The position numbers and the translations under genes are program-made. Source: Iamia sp038233075 (lineage in GTDB: Bacteria > Actinomycetota > Acidimicrobiia > Acidimicrobiales > Iamiaceae). From it: a stretch of DNA of 64,000 nucleotides. The stretch is from contig JBBSMQ010000010.1 of the NCBI GenBank assembly GCA_038233075.1, forward strand, positions 66,913 to 130,912, written 5' to 3'. This document shows positions 52,528 to 62,060 of this stretch, one piece after another (the first letter of the stretch is position 1; every line of letters starts with the position of its first letter). A model generated the notes under the pieces. The model saw nothing but the letters and a program-made list of their open reading frames with translations. It was not told where the DNA came from and ran no database searches.

Positions 52528-53973
52528 GTGAGTGACGGGTCGGTGCCGTTCTCGGTGTTCATGGAGCGGGCCCTGTACGACGCCGAGCGCGGCTTCTACG
52601 AGACGGGGGGACGGGCCGGGCGCCGAGGTGACTTCGTCACCAGCCCGGAGGTCGGCCCCCTCTTCGGAGCGTCCCTGGCCCGGGCTCTCGACCAATGGTG
52701 GATCGACCTGGGCCGCCCCGACCCGTTCCTCGTCGACGAGCACGGCGCCGGCCCTGGCACCCTGGCCCGCACGGTGCTGGTGGCCGAACCGGCGTGCGGC
52801 CCCGCCCTGCGCTGGACCCTGGTCGAGCGCTCGGCCGCCCAGCGACAGCTCCACCCTGACCACCTGCCCCACGTCGGCCACCTCGACCCTGAGGGCACGA
52901 GCACCGACCGTCGCTGGGTCTCGCCCGACGCAGGCCCACTCGTGGCCAGCGCCGCCGGTCGACCGGATCGTCCGGCCCACGTGATCCTTGCCAACGAGCT
53001 GCTCGACAACCTTCCCTTCGACCTGCTGGAGCGCACCGCCGCCGGTTGGGGGCAGGTCCGGGTCGTAGCAGTCGGGTCCGACGAGGAGGGGCCGGGACGC
53101 TCGTCGAAGTCGTCCCCTCCCACCGCAGCCAGCCCCACCCCTCACGGTGTGCCCAGCTCTTCGTTCGTCCCCGGAGCCGGACACGAGACGTCCGCCACCC
53201 CCTCGTCGCCCGACCCTCGCCCAGCCCCCACGGGCCGCGGTCCCGGCGCGCGCGACGAGGACCGACCGGAAGCGAGGAACGGGTTCGCCCCCGAGGACAC
53301 GCAGGAGCCAGCCAATCCGGGTCCGGGAGGCGGCCGACCTGTTCGACCCGAAGGCGGTCGGGGCGCTCGGACCCGCCCGGCGGAGGATGGCCCGGCCCCT
53401 GGAGACCCCTGGGCCGTCGTCGAGGTGCGGGCGGACGCCGATCCCGCCGACGCCACCCGCGCCGGCGTCCTCGCACCGGGCGCGGTCGAGGGCAGCCGCA
53501 TCCCGTTGCAGCACGAGGCGGGGGAGTGGGTGGCTGACTCGCTGGCCCAGCTGGCTCCGGGTGGTCGGCTCCTCGTGGTCGACTACGCGACGACGACCGC
53601 CGACCTGGCCGGTCGACCGCCCTCGGAGTGGATCCGGACCTACGCCGGCCACGCCCGGGGTGGGGCGCCCCTCGACGCTCCGGGTGCCCAGGACATCACC
53701 GTCGAGGTCTGCACCGACCAGCTCGCGGGTGCGGCCCGGCCCCCGGACCAGGATCGCAGCCAGGCCTCGGCCCTGCGGGCCTGGGGCCTCGAGGACCTGG
53801 TGGAGGAGGGCCGTCGGCTCTGGGCCGAGAGCGCAGCGGCCCCGGACCTCGCTGCGCTCCGGGCCCGCAGCCGGATCGCCGAGGCGGAGACGCTGACCGA
53901 CGCCACCGGCCTCGGTGCCTTCCGCGTCCTCGAGTGGCGGGTCTCCGCTCCTTACTCCGGCCAGTCGATCTGA
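52528..53973 (+). CDS. midA: SAM-dependent methyltransferase, MidA/NDUFAF7 family
   Basis: The 481-residue protein starts with the family segment PFSVFMERALYDAERGFYET and RRGDFVTSPEVGPLFGASLA, then a SAM motif VDEHGAGPGTLA near residue 69 and VILANELLDNLPFDLLERTA near 151. The C-terminal half has RLLVVDYATT, RTYAGHARGG and LTDATGLGAFRVLEWR. In mitochondria NDUFAF7 dimethylates an Arg of NDUFS2 (NuoD) during complex I assembly. Here the gene follows the second nuo operon, whose NuoD keeps that Arg. Residues 184-293 are a Pro/Ser/Gly-rich insertion not found in relatives. The start is GTG at 52528, 16 bases after the palindrome. Confidence 0.9.
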   Translation: MSDGSVPFSVFMERALYDAERGFYETGGRAGRRGDFVTSPEVGPLFGASLARALDQWWIDLGRPDPFLVDEHGAGPGTLARTVLVAEPACGPALRWTLVERSAAQRQLHPDHLPHVGHLDPEGTSTDRRWVSPDAGPLVASAAGRPDRPAHVILANELLDNLPFDLLERTAAGWGQVRVVAVGSDEEGPGRSSKSSPPTAASPTPHGVPSSSFVPGAGHETSATPSSPDPRPAPTGRGPGARDEDRPEARNGFAPEDTQEPANPGPGGGRPVRPEGGRGARTRPAEDGPAPGDPWAVVEVRADADPADATRAGVLAPGAVEGSRIPLQHEAGEWVADSLAQLAPGGRLLVVDYATTTADLAGRPPSEWIRTYAGHARGGAPLDAPGAQDITVEVCTDQLAGAARPPDQDRSQASALRAWGLEDLVEEGRRLWAESAAAPDLAALRARSRIAEAETLTDATGLGAFRVLEWRVSAPYSGQSI

Positions 53974-53999
53974 CCGTCGGGTACGCCGATCGATCGGGC

Positions 54000-54335
54000 G
54001 TGACGCACGGCGCGCTTGCGGCCGCCCTCGTCGCCCCGGGGGTAGCGCACGATCCGCCCCGTGCATCGCCGATGGTCTTGCTCGAGCTCGCCTACCTCCA
54101 CGAGATCGGACGTCTGAGCGCGACCCCTGATCAGATCCTCGCCCGCGCCCTTCATGGCTTGGGGCTCGAGGAGGCGGAGGAGCCCTTCGGTGCAGTCGTC
54201 GAGCAGGCGATGGCCATGTCGTGGACGCAAGATCCCTTCGATCGGGTCATCGCGGCGCAAGCCGTGGCCGCCGGGGCCCGCCTGCTCACACGGGACGAGA
54301 CGATCCGAGAGCACCTCGACATCGCCTTCTGGTGA
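54000..54335 (+). pseudogene. PIN-domain toxin fragment lacking its N-terminus
   Basis: From about 54069 the codons read SPMVLLELAYLHEIGRL, then QDPFDRVIAAQAVAAGARLL and TRDETIREHL, the middle and end of a VapC/PIN RNase. The Glu and two of the Asp active-site residues are present, but the N-terminal strand with the first Asp (normally LDTH or LDAS) is missing. GTG at 54000 or ATG at 54072 could still start a shortened protein of 111 or 87 residues. No antitoxin gene is adjacent. The fragment probably marks an old insertion or deletion between midA and acs. Confidence 0.55.
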
Positions 54336-54583
54336 GGACCGTCCCGCGGCTGGACCGCTACTCGGCGGCGGGGGAGTCCCCGTCGGCGTCGGCCCGGAGG
54401 GCAGCCAGGTCGAGCTGCTTCATGCCCAGGGATCGGGGGAATGGCACATCTCCTGTCGGTGGCCGGGTGGGCACCGGTGCAGACGATGGCCGCGCCCGAG
54501 ACTCACCGCGGGGGCCGGTGGGTCGTTCGACAGCGCCTGGGTAGGGTGACCAGCGGCACAGCACGAGCGCACCAGGAGACACC

Positions 54584-56572
<1,989 letters not shown>

Positions 56573-56586
56573 CCACCGGACTGGCC

Positions 56587-56618
56587 ATCGGGCTGCACGC
56601 CGTGGCGCGCAGCCCGAT
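56587..56618 (+). terminator. Terminator-like hairpin after acs
   Basis: A perfect 10-bp stem, ATCGGGCTGC and GCAGCCCGAT, with a 12-base loop lies 14 bases after the acs stop. No T-run follows, which is common in high-GC actinobacteria. It lies between acs and the convergent lipoprotein gene and could serve both. Confidence 0.65.
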
Positions 56619-56653
56619 CACCAGTCCCGTCGAAGGCGGGTCGGACCCGACGG

Positions 56654-57502
56654 TCAGTCCTGGAAGTCGTGGGTGAGGAGCAGGGCCTCGCCGTACTCGT
56701 CGCCGAGCTGGTCGTCGACGAGCACGTCATCCGCCCCACCACTGCGGAACTCGCCGACGATGGGCTTCATGACGTGTCCCGGCCCGGGCAGACGGGCCTC
56801 GGCGGGCGGGTGTGGATCACACGGGCGCGGTCCGAATGCCACACCGCGATGTCGCCGCCGGTGCCGTAGCGGACGAGGGTGTCGGCGTTGACGAAGGTGC
56901 GGTCGCGGTGGACCTCGATCGGACCCCGGAGGGGGATCGGTGGTTGGGTCGTCAGGTCGAAGACCCGGTCCGGTCGGCCGAACCACACCGGTGTGGGGGG
57001 CGGGGAGCCGACGGATCGGCCGCGAAGACGAGGTCCTGATGGCGGTCGAGGTCGAGGTACGTGGCGACGACCTGGTAGTCGCCGGCGATGCCCCGCGTGC
57101 TCGTGCGGGTGAAGCCTCCGGCTCCGTCGCCCCAGGCGATCGTCGAGGTGGGACGACCCGGGACGAACACATCGCCCGCGCCGTCACCGTCGAAGTCGCC
57201 GGGGGTGATCCGGGGCCGACCTGGCCCGGCGCCCGGACCTTGGTGAAGGTGCCGTTGTCTCGGCCCCTCCAGAGCTGGGTGGCCCGATCACCGTCTTCCG
57301 GTGAGCTGTCGTACCAGAGGATGTCGTCGATGCCGTCGAAGTTGATGTCGGCCACCACCGGGTCCCAGCCGGAGCTGACCTGGACGTCCGCGGTGCGGAC
57401 CTCCACGAAGAAGGGCGGTTCCGGGTGACAGCCGCTGAGGGCGATCAGGCTGATCGCGGGCAGGACCAAGGTCCACCGTCGGCGTCGGTTCGAGCGGAGC
57501 AT
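56654..57502 (-). pseudogene. FG-GAP/VCBS repeat lipoprotein gene with three frameshifts
   Basis: The frame opens with a lipoprotein signal (LVLPAISLIALSGC, Cys of the lipobox near residue 25) and a first FG-GAP repeat (VVADINFDGIDDILWYD). Near 57200 the match moves to a second frame (STIAWGDGAGGFTRTSTRG, YLDLDRHQDLVFAADPS), near 56997 to a third (TFVNADTLVRYGTGGDIAVW), and near 56805 back to the first (MKPIVGEFRSGGADDVLVDD), which runs to the stop. Two of the shifts coincide with G-runs (57201-57205 and 56995-57000). It is either a decayed gene or an intact one with sequencing errors. An intact product would be a surface lipoprotein with a beta-propeller. Confidence 0.7.
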
Positions 57503-57744
57503 GTCACCCTCCTGGGGATGTGGTGCGCGGACCGAGGCGAGCCCACGTCGGGTGGCCGAGCCTCAGCTGGTAGAAGAATGGTACCGACACCTGTGGCTCT
57601 CGTCAGTGGGGAGGACTCCCGAGATCTCCGCGGCGCGCCGAGTGGCGACGAACTGCAACCGGGCGCTGATCTCCCCTTTCGGTCGCGCCGGTAGCCTCAC
57701 CTTCAGGCGGTCCCCGTCCGGGGGCCCCAGGAGGCACAGGAGCC

Positions 57745-58593
57745 ATGCGCAACACCCTCAAGACCACCATCCTCCTCGCCGGGATGGGCGGCCTCATGGT
57801 CCTCATCGGATCGTTCTTCGGCACCGGCGGCGCCATCATCGGCCTCGGCATCGGGCTGGTGTTCGTCGGCGGCTCGTACTGGTTCAGCGACAAGATCGCC
57901 ATCAAGGCGGCCCGGGCCCGCGAGGTCACTCAGGCCGAGATGCCCGAGTACTACGGCATGGTGGCTGACCTGGCCATGCGGGCCGAGATGCCCATGCCCC
58001 GGATCTACGTCAGCCCCGAGGCCCAGCCCAACGCCTTCGCCACCGGCCGCAGCCCCGACCACGCCGCGGTGGCGGTGACCGAGGGCATCCTCCAGGCTCT
58101 GACCTGGGACGAGCTCCGGGGCGTGCTGGCCCACGAGATCAGCCACGTCGGTAACCGCGACATCCTCATCTCGTCGGTCGCCGCCGCGGTGGCCATGGGC
58201 ATCACCTTCATGGCCCGCATGGCCATGTGGGGGGCCATGTTCGGCGGGGGCGGGGGACGCGACCGCAACGACAACATCATCGGCCTGCTGGCCATGGCGC
58301 TGCTCGCTCCGCTGGCCGCCGGCATGCTGCAGATGGCCCTCTCCCGGAGCCGGGAGTACGAGGCCGACCGCAGCGGTGCCCGTCTCATCGGCGACGGTGA
58401 GCCCCTGGCCCGGGCCCTGGAGAAGATCGATGCCTACGCCCACAAGGTGCCCATGCAGGTCAACCAGGCCCAGGCCCAGGCCTACATCATCAACCCGCTG
58501 AGCGGCCGCAAGGTGCGCTACGCCAACTGGCTGCGCACCCACCCGCCCACCGAGGACCGCCTGGCCCGCCTCCGCGACGGCTCCTGGCGCTGA
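57745..58593 (+). CDS. htpX: HtpX-like membrane zinc metalloprotease (M48)
   Basis: The 282-residue protein has two N-terminal membrane helices (residues 7-50), the zinc site HEISH near residue 131 and the third ligand in SREYEADRSGA near 205, with two hydrophobic stretches between. HtpX degrades misfolded membrane proteins with the active site facing the cytoplasm. The end RTHPPTEDRLARLR is typical. ATG follows AGGAGGCACAGGAGCC. The 242 bases upstream hold only a weak -10 candidate, TAGCCT at 57692. It converges with the yajQ-type gene, 12 bases apart. Confidence 0.95.
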   Translation: MRNTLKTTILLAGMGGLMVLIGSFFGTGGAIIGLGIGLVFVGGSYWFSDKIAIKAARAREVTQAEMPEYYGMVADLAMRAEMPMPRIYVSPEAQPNAFATGRSPDHAAVAVTEGILQALTWDELRGVLAHEISHVGNRDILISSVAAAVAMGITFMARMAMWGAMFGGGGGRDRNDNIIGLLAMALLAPLAAGMLQMALSRSREYEADRSGARLIGDGEPLARALEKIDAYAHKVPMQVNQAQAQAYIINPLSGRKVRYANWLRTHPPTEDRLARLRDGSWR

Positions 58594-58605
58594 CCCGGGA
58601 GGGGG

Positions 58606-59094
58606 TCAGTCGCGGCGGTTGCCGAAGGCGATGGGGATGCCGAAGTCGCCCTCGCGCAGGGCGGTCTGGACGGCCTGGAGGTCGTCGCGCTTCTTGGACG
58701 ACACCCGCAGCTCGTCGCCCTGGGCCTGGGACTGGACACCCTTGAGGCCGAGGCCCTTGATGAACTTGTTCAGCTCCCGGGCCTTCTCCGACGAGATGCC
58801 GGCGGCCAGGGTCACGACCTGGCGCACGTTGGCGCCCGACGCATCCTCGACGTCGCCGTAGGTCAGGGCCTTCAGCGAGACCTTCCGCTTCACCAGCTTC
58901 TCCTCGAGGACCTGGCGCAGGGCCCGCAGCTTGTCCTCGCTGGAGGAGCGGAGCGTGATGGTGCCCTCGCCCATCTCGACCGATGAGCCGGTGCCCTTGA
59001 AGTCGTAGCGGTTGGCGATCTCGCGTGACGCCTGGTCCACTGCGTTGCGGACCTCCTGGGCGTCGACCTCGGAGAGGACGTCGAAGCTCGGCAT
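58606..59094 (-). CDS. yajQ: YajQ-family nucleotide-binding protein
   Basis: The 162-residue length and the segments MPSFDVLSEVDAQEVRNAVD, ANRYDFKGTGSSVE and the final DFGIPIAFGNRRD match the YajQ family. Some members bind c-di-GMP and others nucleotides or RNA, so the ligand is open. A c-di-GMP phosphodiesterase gene exists at 7716 but is not linked. ATG at 59094 begins exactly at the conserved N-terminus. Confidence 0.95.
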   Translation of the reverse strand: MPSFDVLSEVDAQEVRNAVDQASREIANRYDFKGTGSSVEMGEGTITLRSSSEDKLRALRQVLEEKLVKRKVSLKALTYGDVEDASGANVRQVVTLAAGISSEKARELNKFIKGLGLKGVQSQAQGDELRVSSKKRDDLQAVQTALREGDFGIPIAFGNRRD

Positions 59095-59206
59095 GGGGTC
59101 AACCTAGTGGCGCGACCGGGACCCTCCATGCCGCGGGACGGGTCCCCGTATCCGGACAACTGGCTGGCCTGGAGCGGACGACTCGGGACTATCCTGCACT
59201 GTCCAA

Positions 59207-59288
59207 GGGTCAGTGCCCGAGCGGCCAAAGGGAGCAGACTGTAAATCTGCCGGCACAGCCTTCGGAGGTTCGAATCCTCCCTGGCCCA
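59207..59288 (+). tRNA. tRNA-Tyr (GTA)
   Basis: Acceptor stem GGGTCAG pairs with CTGGCCC (one G-T pair). The anticodon stem GCAGA/TCTGC encloses the loop CTGTAAA with anticodon GTA at 59241-59243. A long variable arm and the T-arm GGAGGTTCGAATCCTCC are present, as expected for a class II tRNA-Tyr. CCA is not encoded. A -10 candidate, TATCCT, lies at 59190-59195. Confidence 0.95.
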
Positions 59289-59376
59289 CTTCACCGCCCC
59301 GGGGCCCGACGACAGGATCGGCCCCGATCGGCGTTCGCGCCCAGCAACCACGTGCACCTGGGCCCGGGTCAACCCC

Positions 59377-60084
59377 TCAGCGCGGATCGATGACGCCCGA
59401 GCGGGCCAGCCACCGGCCGATCTCGGTGGACACGTTGCGGCCGTTGGCGATGGCGGGCGCGCCCTCGGTCTCTGCGATCCTGCGGTTCACCCGCTCTATG
59501 GCCTTGCGGGTCGAGTGGCGCGAACGCCCGAGGCGTCGGGCCGCCTCGTCATGGGCGCGCGGCTCCAGGGTCAGGGGCCGGGGCAGGTGCGTGAAGTCCG
59601 AGTAGTAGGCCAGCACCACATCGAGCTCGAGCAGGGTCAGCGACAGGGGCGGGGGCCCGACCAGCTCGGTGGTGAGGTCGACCTCGGGACCCTCAGCGGC
59701 GCCCTCGCGCTCGATCCCGGCCACGCCGGGGCCGCGATGGTCGTCGGTCTCGCACACCACGTGGACGCGCTGGCCCGGGCGCCCGATGCCGTAGCACCAG
59801 CGGTGCCGCACCGGCACCCACGGGCGCCCGGGCTCGATGGGCACCTCCTCGTAGCCGGGCTCGTAGACCGCCAGCAGACCGGGTCGGGCGCTCCGGTTGA
59901 GGGTGCTCCACCGGGTCCCGTCCCACCGGAGCTCGGCATGGGTGCGCGACACCGTCCAACGTCCACCGATGCGCTGGTGACCGACGCGCACCTCGCTCTC
60001 GGAGCCTCGACCGATGCGGACGACGGCGTCGCGTCCGTGCTCGTGGGTCCAGGGGGCGGGGTCGACCCGGAGGCGGAGGCTCAT
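59377..60084 (-). CDS. FHA-domain protein
   Basis: Residues 1-100 of this 235-residue protein form a forkhead-associated domain: VVRIGRGSESEVRVG, then WTVSRTHAELRWDG, the SRxH phosphothreonine-binding motif. The remainder is a C-terminal helical region with RLGRSRHSTRKAIERVNRR, resembling a small helix-turn-helix. FHA domains bind phosphothreonine peptides. The ATG overlaps the stop of the upstream PP2C gene (ATGA), so the phosphatase and the phosphopeptide reader are co-translated. No Ser/Thr kinase lies in the window. Confidence 0.85.
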   Translation of the reverse strand: MSLRLRVDPAPWTHEHGRDAVVRIGRGSESEVRVGHQRIGGRWTVSRTHAELRWDGTRWSTLNRSARPGLLAVYEPGYEEVPIEPGRPWVPVRHRWCYGIGRPGQRVHVVCETDDHRGPGVAGIEREGAAEGPEVDLTTELVGPPPLSLTLLELDVVLAYYSDFTHLPRPLTLEPRAHDEAARRLGRSRHSTRKAIERVNRRIAETEGAPAIANGRNVSTEIGRWLARSGVIDPR

Positions 60085-60950
60085 CGTCGGGCTGGTCGGC
60101 GCCGGCGCAGGGCCCGGCCAGGGGAGGGGTTCGGGGAGACCTCGTCGACGGAGGGCGACAGGTGACGGATGACGACGGCGGTGATGTTGTCGGTGCTGCC
60201 GGCCGCACCAGCCGCGCTGACCAGCGCGTCGGCCGCAGCCGTCGCATCGGTCGGGCCCCAGACCGCGGCGGCCACCGCATCCGGATCCAGGACGTCGGAG
60301 ACGCCATCGGTCGCGATGACCAGTGCATGACCGGGGGCGACATCCACCCCCACCACGTCGGGGTCGGCGCCGGGGGCCGCCCCGGCCACCCGGGTCACGT
60401 AGCTGCGCCCGGGGTGGTGCGCGGCGGCTTCGGCGTCGATGGCTCCGGCGGCCAGCAGCTCGCCGGTGAGGGTGTGGTCGATGGTGAGCTGCGTCCCGCC
60501 GTCCGGGGTGACCCGCCACGCTGGTGAGTCACCGACGTGGCCCACCGCCCAACGGCTTCCGCCCACGCTGAGGGCGACGACGCGGGCGATGGTCACGGTG
60601 GCGGCCATGTCGTGCACGGTGGGATCGTCGACCTGGCCTGCTCGCACCGCCGCGTGGGCGGCCCGCACCGCCTCGTGAACAGGTCGCGGCGCAGCGCCCT
60701 CCTCGCTGTCGAGCACATCGCTCGCGGCCGCCACGGCCAGGGTGGCCGCGCGCGCCCCTCCCGCATGGCCGCCGACGCCGTCGCTGACCACGGCCCACCG
60801 CTCGCCGATCCGAGCCCGGTCCTGGTTCTCGGCCCGGCCGCCGATGTCGGTGGCCAGCCCGAGGTCGAGGATCGGCCCGCGCTCTCCATCGGGCGGTGAG
60901 GGGACGGGAGGAGCCGGGGGTCGCAGGAGGCGCCACGGGGAGCGGGGCAT
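60081..60950 (-). CDS. PP2C-family serine/threonine phosphatase
   Basis: The 289-residue protein has the PP2C metal-site motifs: ENQDRARIGERWAVVSDGVG near residues 41-60, VGHVGDSPAWRV near 135, ATDGVSDVL near 219 and STDNITAVVI near 253. It should dephosphorylate phosphothreonine or phosphoserine proteins with Mn or Mg. No membrane helix or sensor domain is visible, unlike PstP. It is in an operon with the FHA protein. ATG at 60950 is used; a start within the Pro-rich N-terminal 20 residues is possible. Confidence 0.92.
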   Translation of the reverse strand: MPRSPWRLLRPPAPPVPSPPDGERGPILDLGLATDIGGRAENQDRARIGERWAVVSDGVGGHAGGARAATLAVAAASDVLDSEEGAAPRPVHEAVRAAHAAVRAGQVDDPTVHDMAATVTIARVVALSVGGSRWAVGHVGDSPAWRVTPDGGTQLTIDHTLTGELLAAGAIDAEAAAHHPGRSYVTRVAGAAPGADPDVVGVDVAPGHALVIATDGVSDVLDPDAVAAAVWGPTDATAAADALVSAAGAAGSTDNITAVVIRHLSPSVDEVSPNPSPGRALRRRRPARR

Positions 60951-61018
60951 GGGTCATGGGTACCGTCTGCGCGCCGCCGGCGGAAGGGCCACTTGTGGCC
61001 CCGGGGGGCGCCGGTCGG

Positions 61019-61441
61019 TCAGTTCGCCAGCTCAGGGGCGAGGCGGTCGACGAACTCGGCGACGTCCTGGTTCAGCTGGTGGCGCGCCAGGGCGAAGCCA
61101 CCGATCACCTCGGCGCCGAGCCCGCTCACGAGGTCGACCAGCTTCTCGAGGGTCTGACCCGGGTCGACGGCGTAGGTGCAGTAGACGACGGCCCTCTTGC
61201 CCGCCAGCAGGGGCAGGGCCCGGATCTTGCGGGCCCCGGCCGGCTTCTGACCGACCACGATGATGCCGTCGGTCCAGGTGCCCACGATGACCAGGTCGGC
61301 GTCGGTCAGGTCGTCCTCGTGGACGTCGCCGATGGCCACCGGCGTGGCCTCGATGCGCAGGGCCCGCATCTCGCTGGCGATGCGGTGGGCGGCCTTCTCG
61401 GTGGTGCCGGTGAGGCTGTTGTAGATGATGACGGCCTTCAT
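61019..61441 (-). CDS. Flavodoxin-like protein
   Basis: The 140-residue protein has the flavodoxin phosphate loop YNSLTGTTEKAA near residues 7-18, a strand DADLVIVGTWTDG near 48 that would contact the isoalloxazine ring and VVYCTYAVDPG near 85. It probably binds FMN and transfers electrons or acts as a protein-bound flavin reductase; the partner is unknown. The length is that of a short-chain flavodoxin. ATG follows AGGAGGCACCCG. Confidence 0.88.
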   Translation of the reverse strand: MKAVIIYNSLTGTTEKAAHRIASEMRALRIEATPVAIGDVHEDDLTDADLVIVGTWTDGIIVVGQKPAGARKIRALPLLAGKRAVVYCTYAVDPGQTLEKLVDLVSGLGAEVIGGFALARHQLNQDVAEFVDRLAPELAN

Positions 61442-61467
61442 CGGGTGCCTCCTGTCCCAGTCTACCC

Positions 61468-61499
61468 CTGTCTAGCAGTGCCGCTGTCTAGCAGTGCCG
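61468..61499. repeat. Perfect 16-base tandem duplication
   Basis: CTGTCTAGCAGTGCCG is present twice without a gap in the spacer between the flavodoxin and acetyltransferase genes, which are both on the minus strand. It may be a slippage product; no function is evident. Confidence 0.8.
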
Positions 61500-61509
61500 C
61501 CCGCGACGG

Positions 61510-61998
61510 TCAGGCGAGGAGGCGCTGGACGACGACCACATCCAGCCACCGGGAGAACTTGCGGCCCACCTCCCGCTCCACTCCCACGGTCTCGAACCCG
61601 CACGCGTGGTGCAGGGCCACCGATGCCTCGTTGTGACCGCTGATGCGCCCGATGACGAGGTGGAAGCCGTGTTGGGTGGCCGTCACGAGCAAGGCGTCCA
61701 GCACCGCCCGACCGACGCCCCGGCCCTGGTGGGTCGGGTCCACGTAGACCGAGTCCTCCACGGTGGTGCGGTAGGCGGGGCGGGGGCGGTACGGCGATAG
61801 GGACCCGAAGCCGAGCACGACCGACCCCTCGACGGCTACCACCACAGCGTGGGCGCCGTCGCGATCGGTGAGCCAGGAACGCTGCTCCAGGGCGCTGCGG
61901 GGTCGCAGGTCGAAGGTGGCCGTCCCCTCCAGGACCTCGGCGTTGTAGATGGCCCGGATGCCGTCGGCATCGTCGAGCTGAGCCAACCGCACCTGCAT
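61510..61998 (-). CDS. GNAT-family N-acetyltransferase (phosphinothricin acetyltransferase-like)
   Basis: The 162-residue protein has the GNAT layout: MQVRLAQLDDADGIRAIYN at the start, TVEDSVYVDPTHQGRGVGRA with the acetyl-CoA loop (QGRGVG) near residue 95, then GHNEASVALHHACGFETVG. The segments match the Pat/Bar subfamily, which acetylates small amines such as phosphinothricin or methionine derivatives. The natural substrate is not predictable. ATG at 61998 is chosen over an upstream in-frame ATG at 62031 because family similarity begins there. Confidence 0.9.
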   Translation of the reverse strand: MQVRLAQLDDADGIRAIYNAEVLEGTATFDLRPRSALEQRSWLTDRDGAHAVVVAVEGSVVLGFGSLSPYRPRPAYRTTVEDSVYVDPTHQGRGVGRAVLDALLVTATQHGFHLVIGRISGHNEASVALHHACGFETVGVEREVGRKFSRWLDVVVVQRLLA

Positions 61999-62060
61999 CG
62001 CGGTGAGGCTAGGGGTCGCCCGGGGCCCCACCGGAGCCGAGCGTCGTGGGCTCAGCGCGG

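Noticed and set aside
49290..52562. Open frame of 1090 codons on the minus strand across nuoM2 and nuoN2
   Set aside because: It is the antisense of two well-supported complex I genes, composed mainly of His, Gly, Glu, Asp, Gln and Val from mirrored codons. It is a GC-rich shadow, not a gene.
54358..54440. Minus-strand tail reading LGMKQLDLAALRADADGDSP and stopping at 54358
   Set aside because: Codon endings look coding, but upstream the frame dissolves into non-coding sequence and then acs; no start or family could be supported. It may be another gene remnant.
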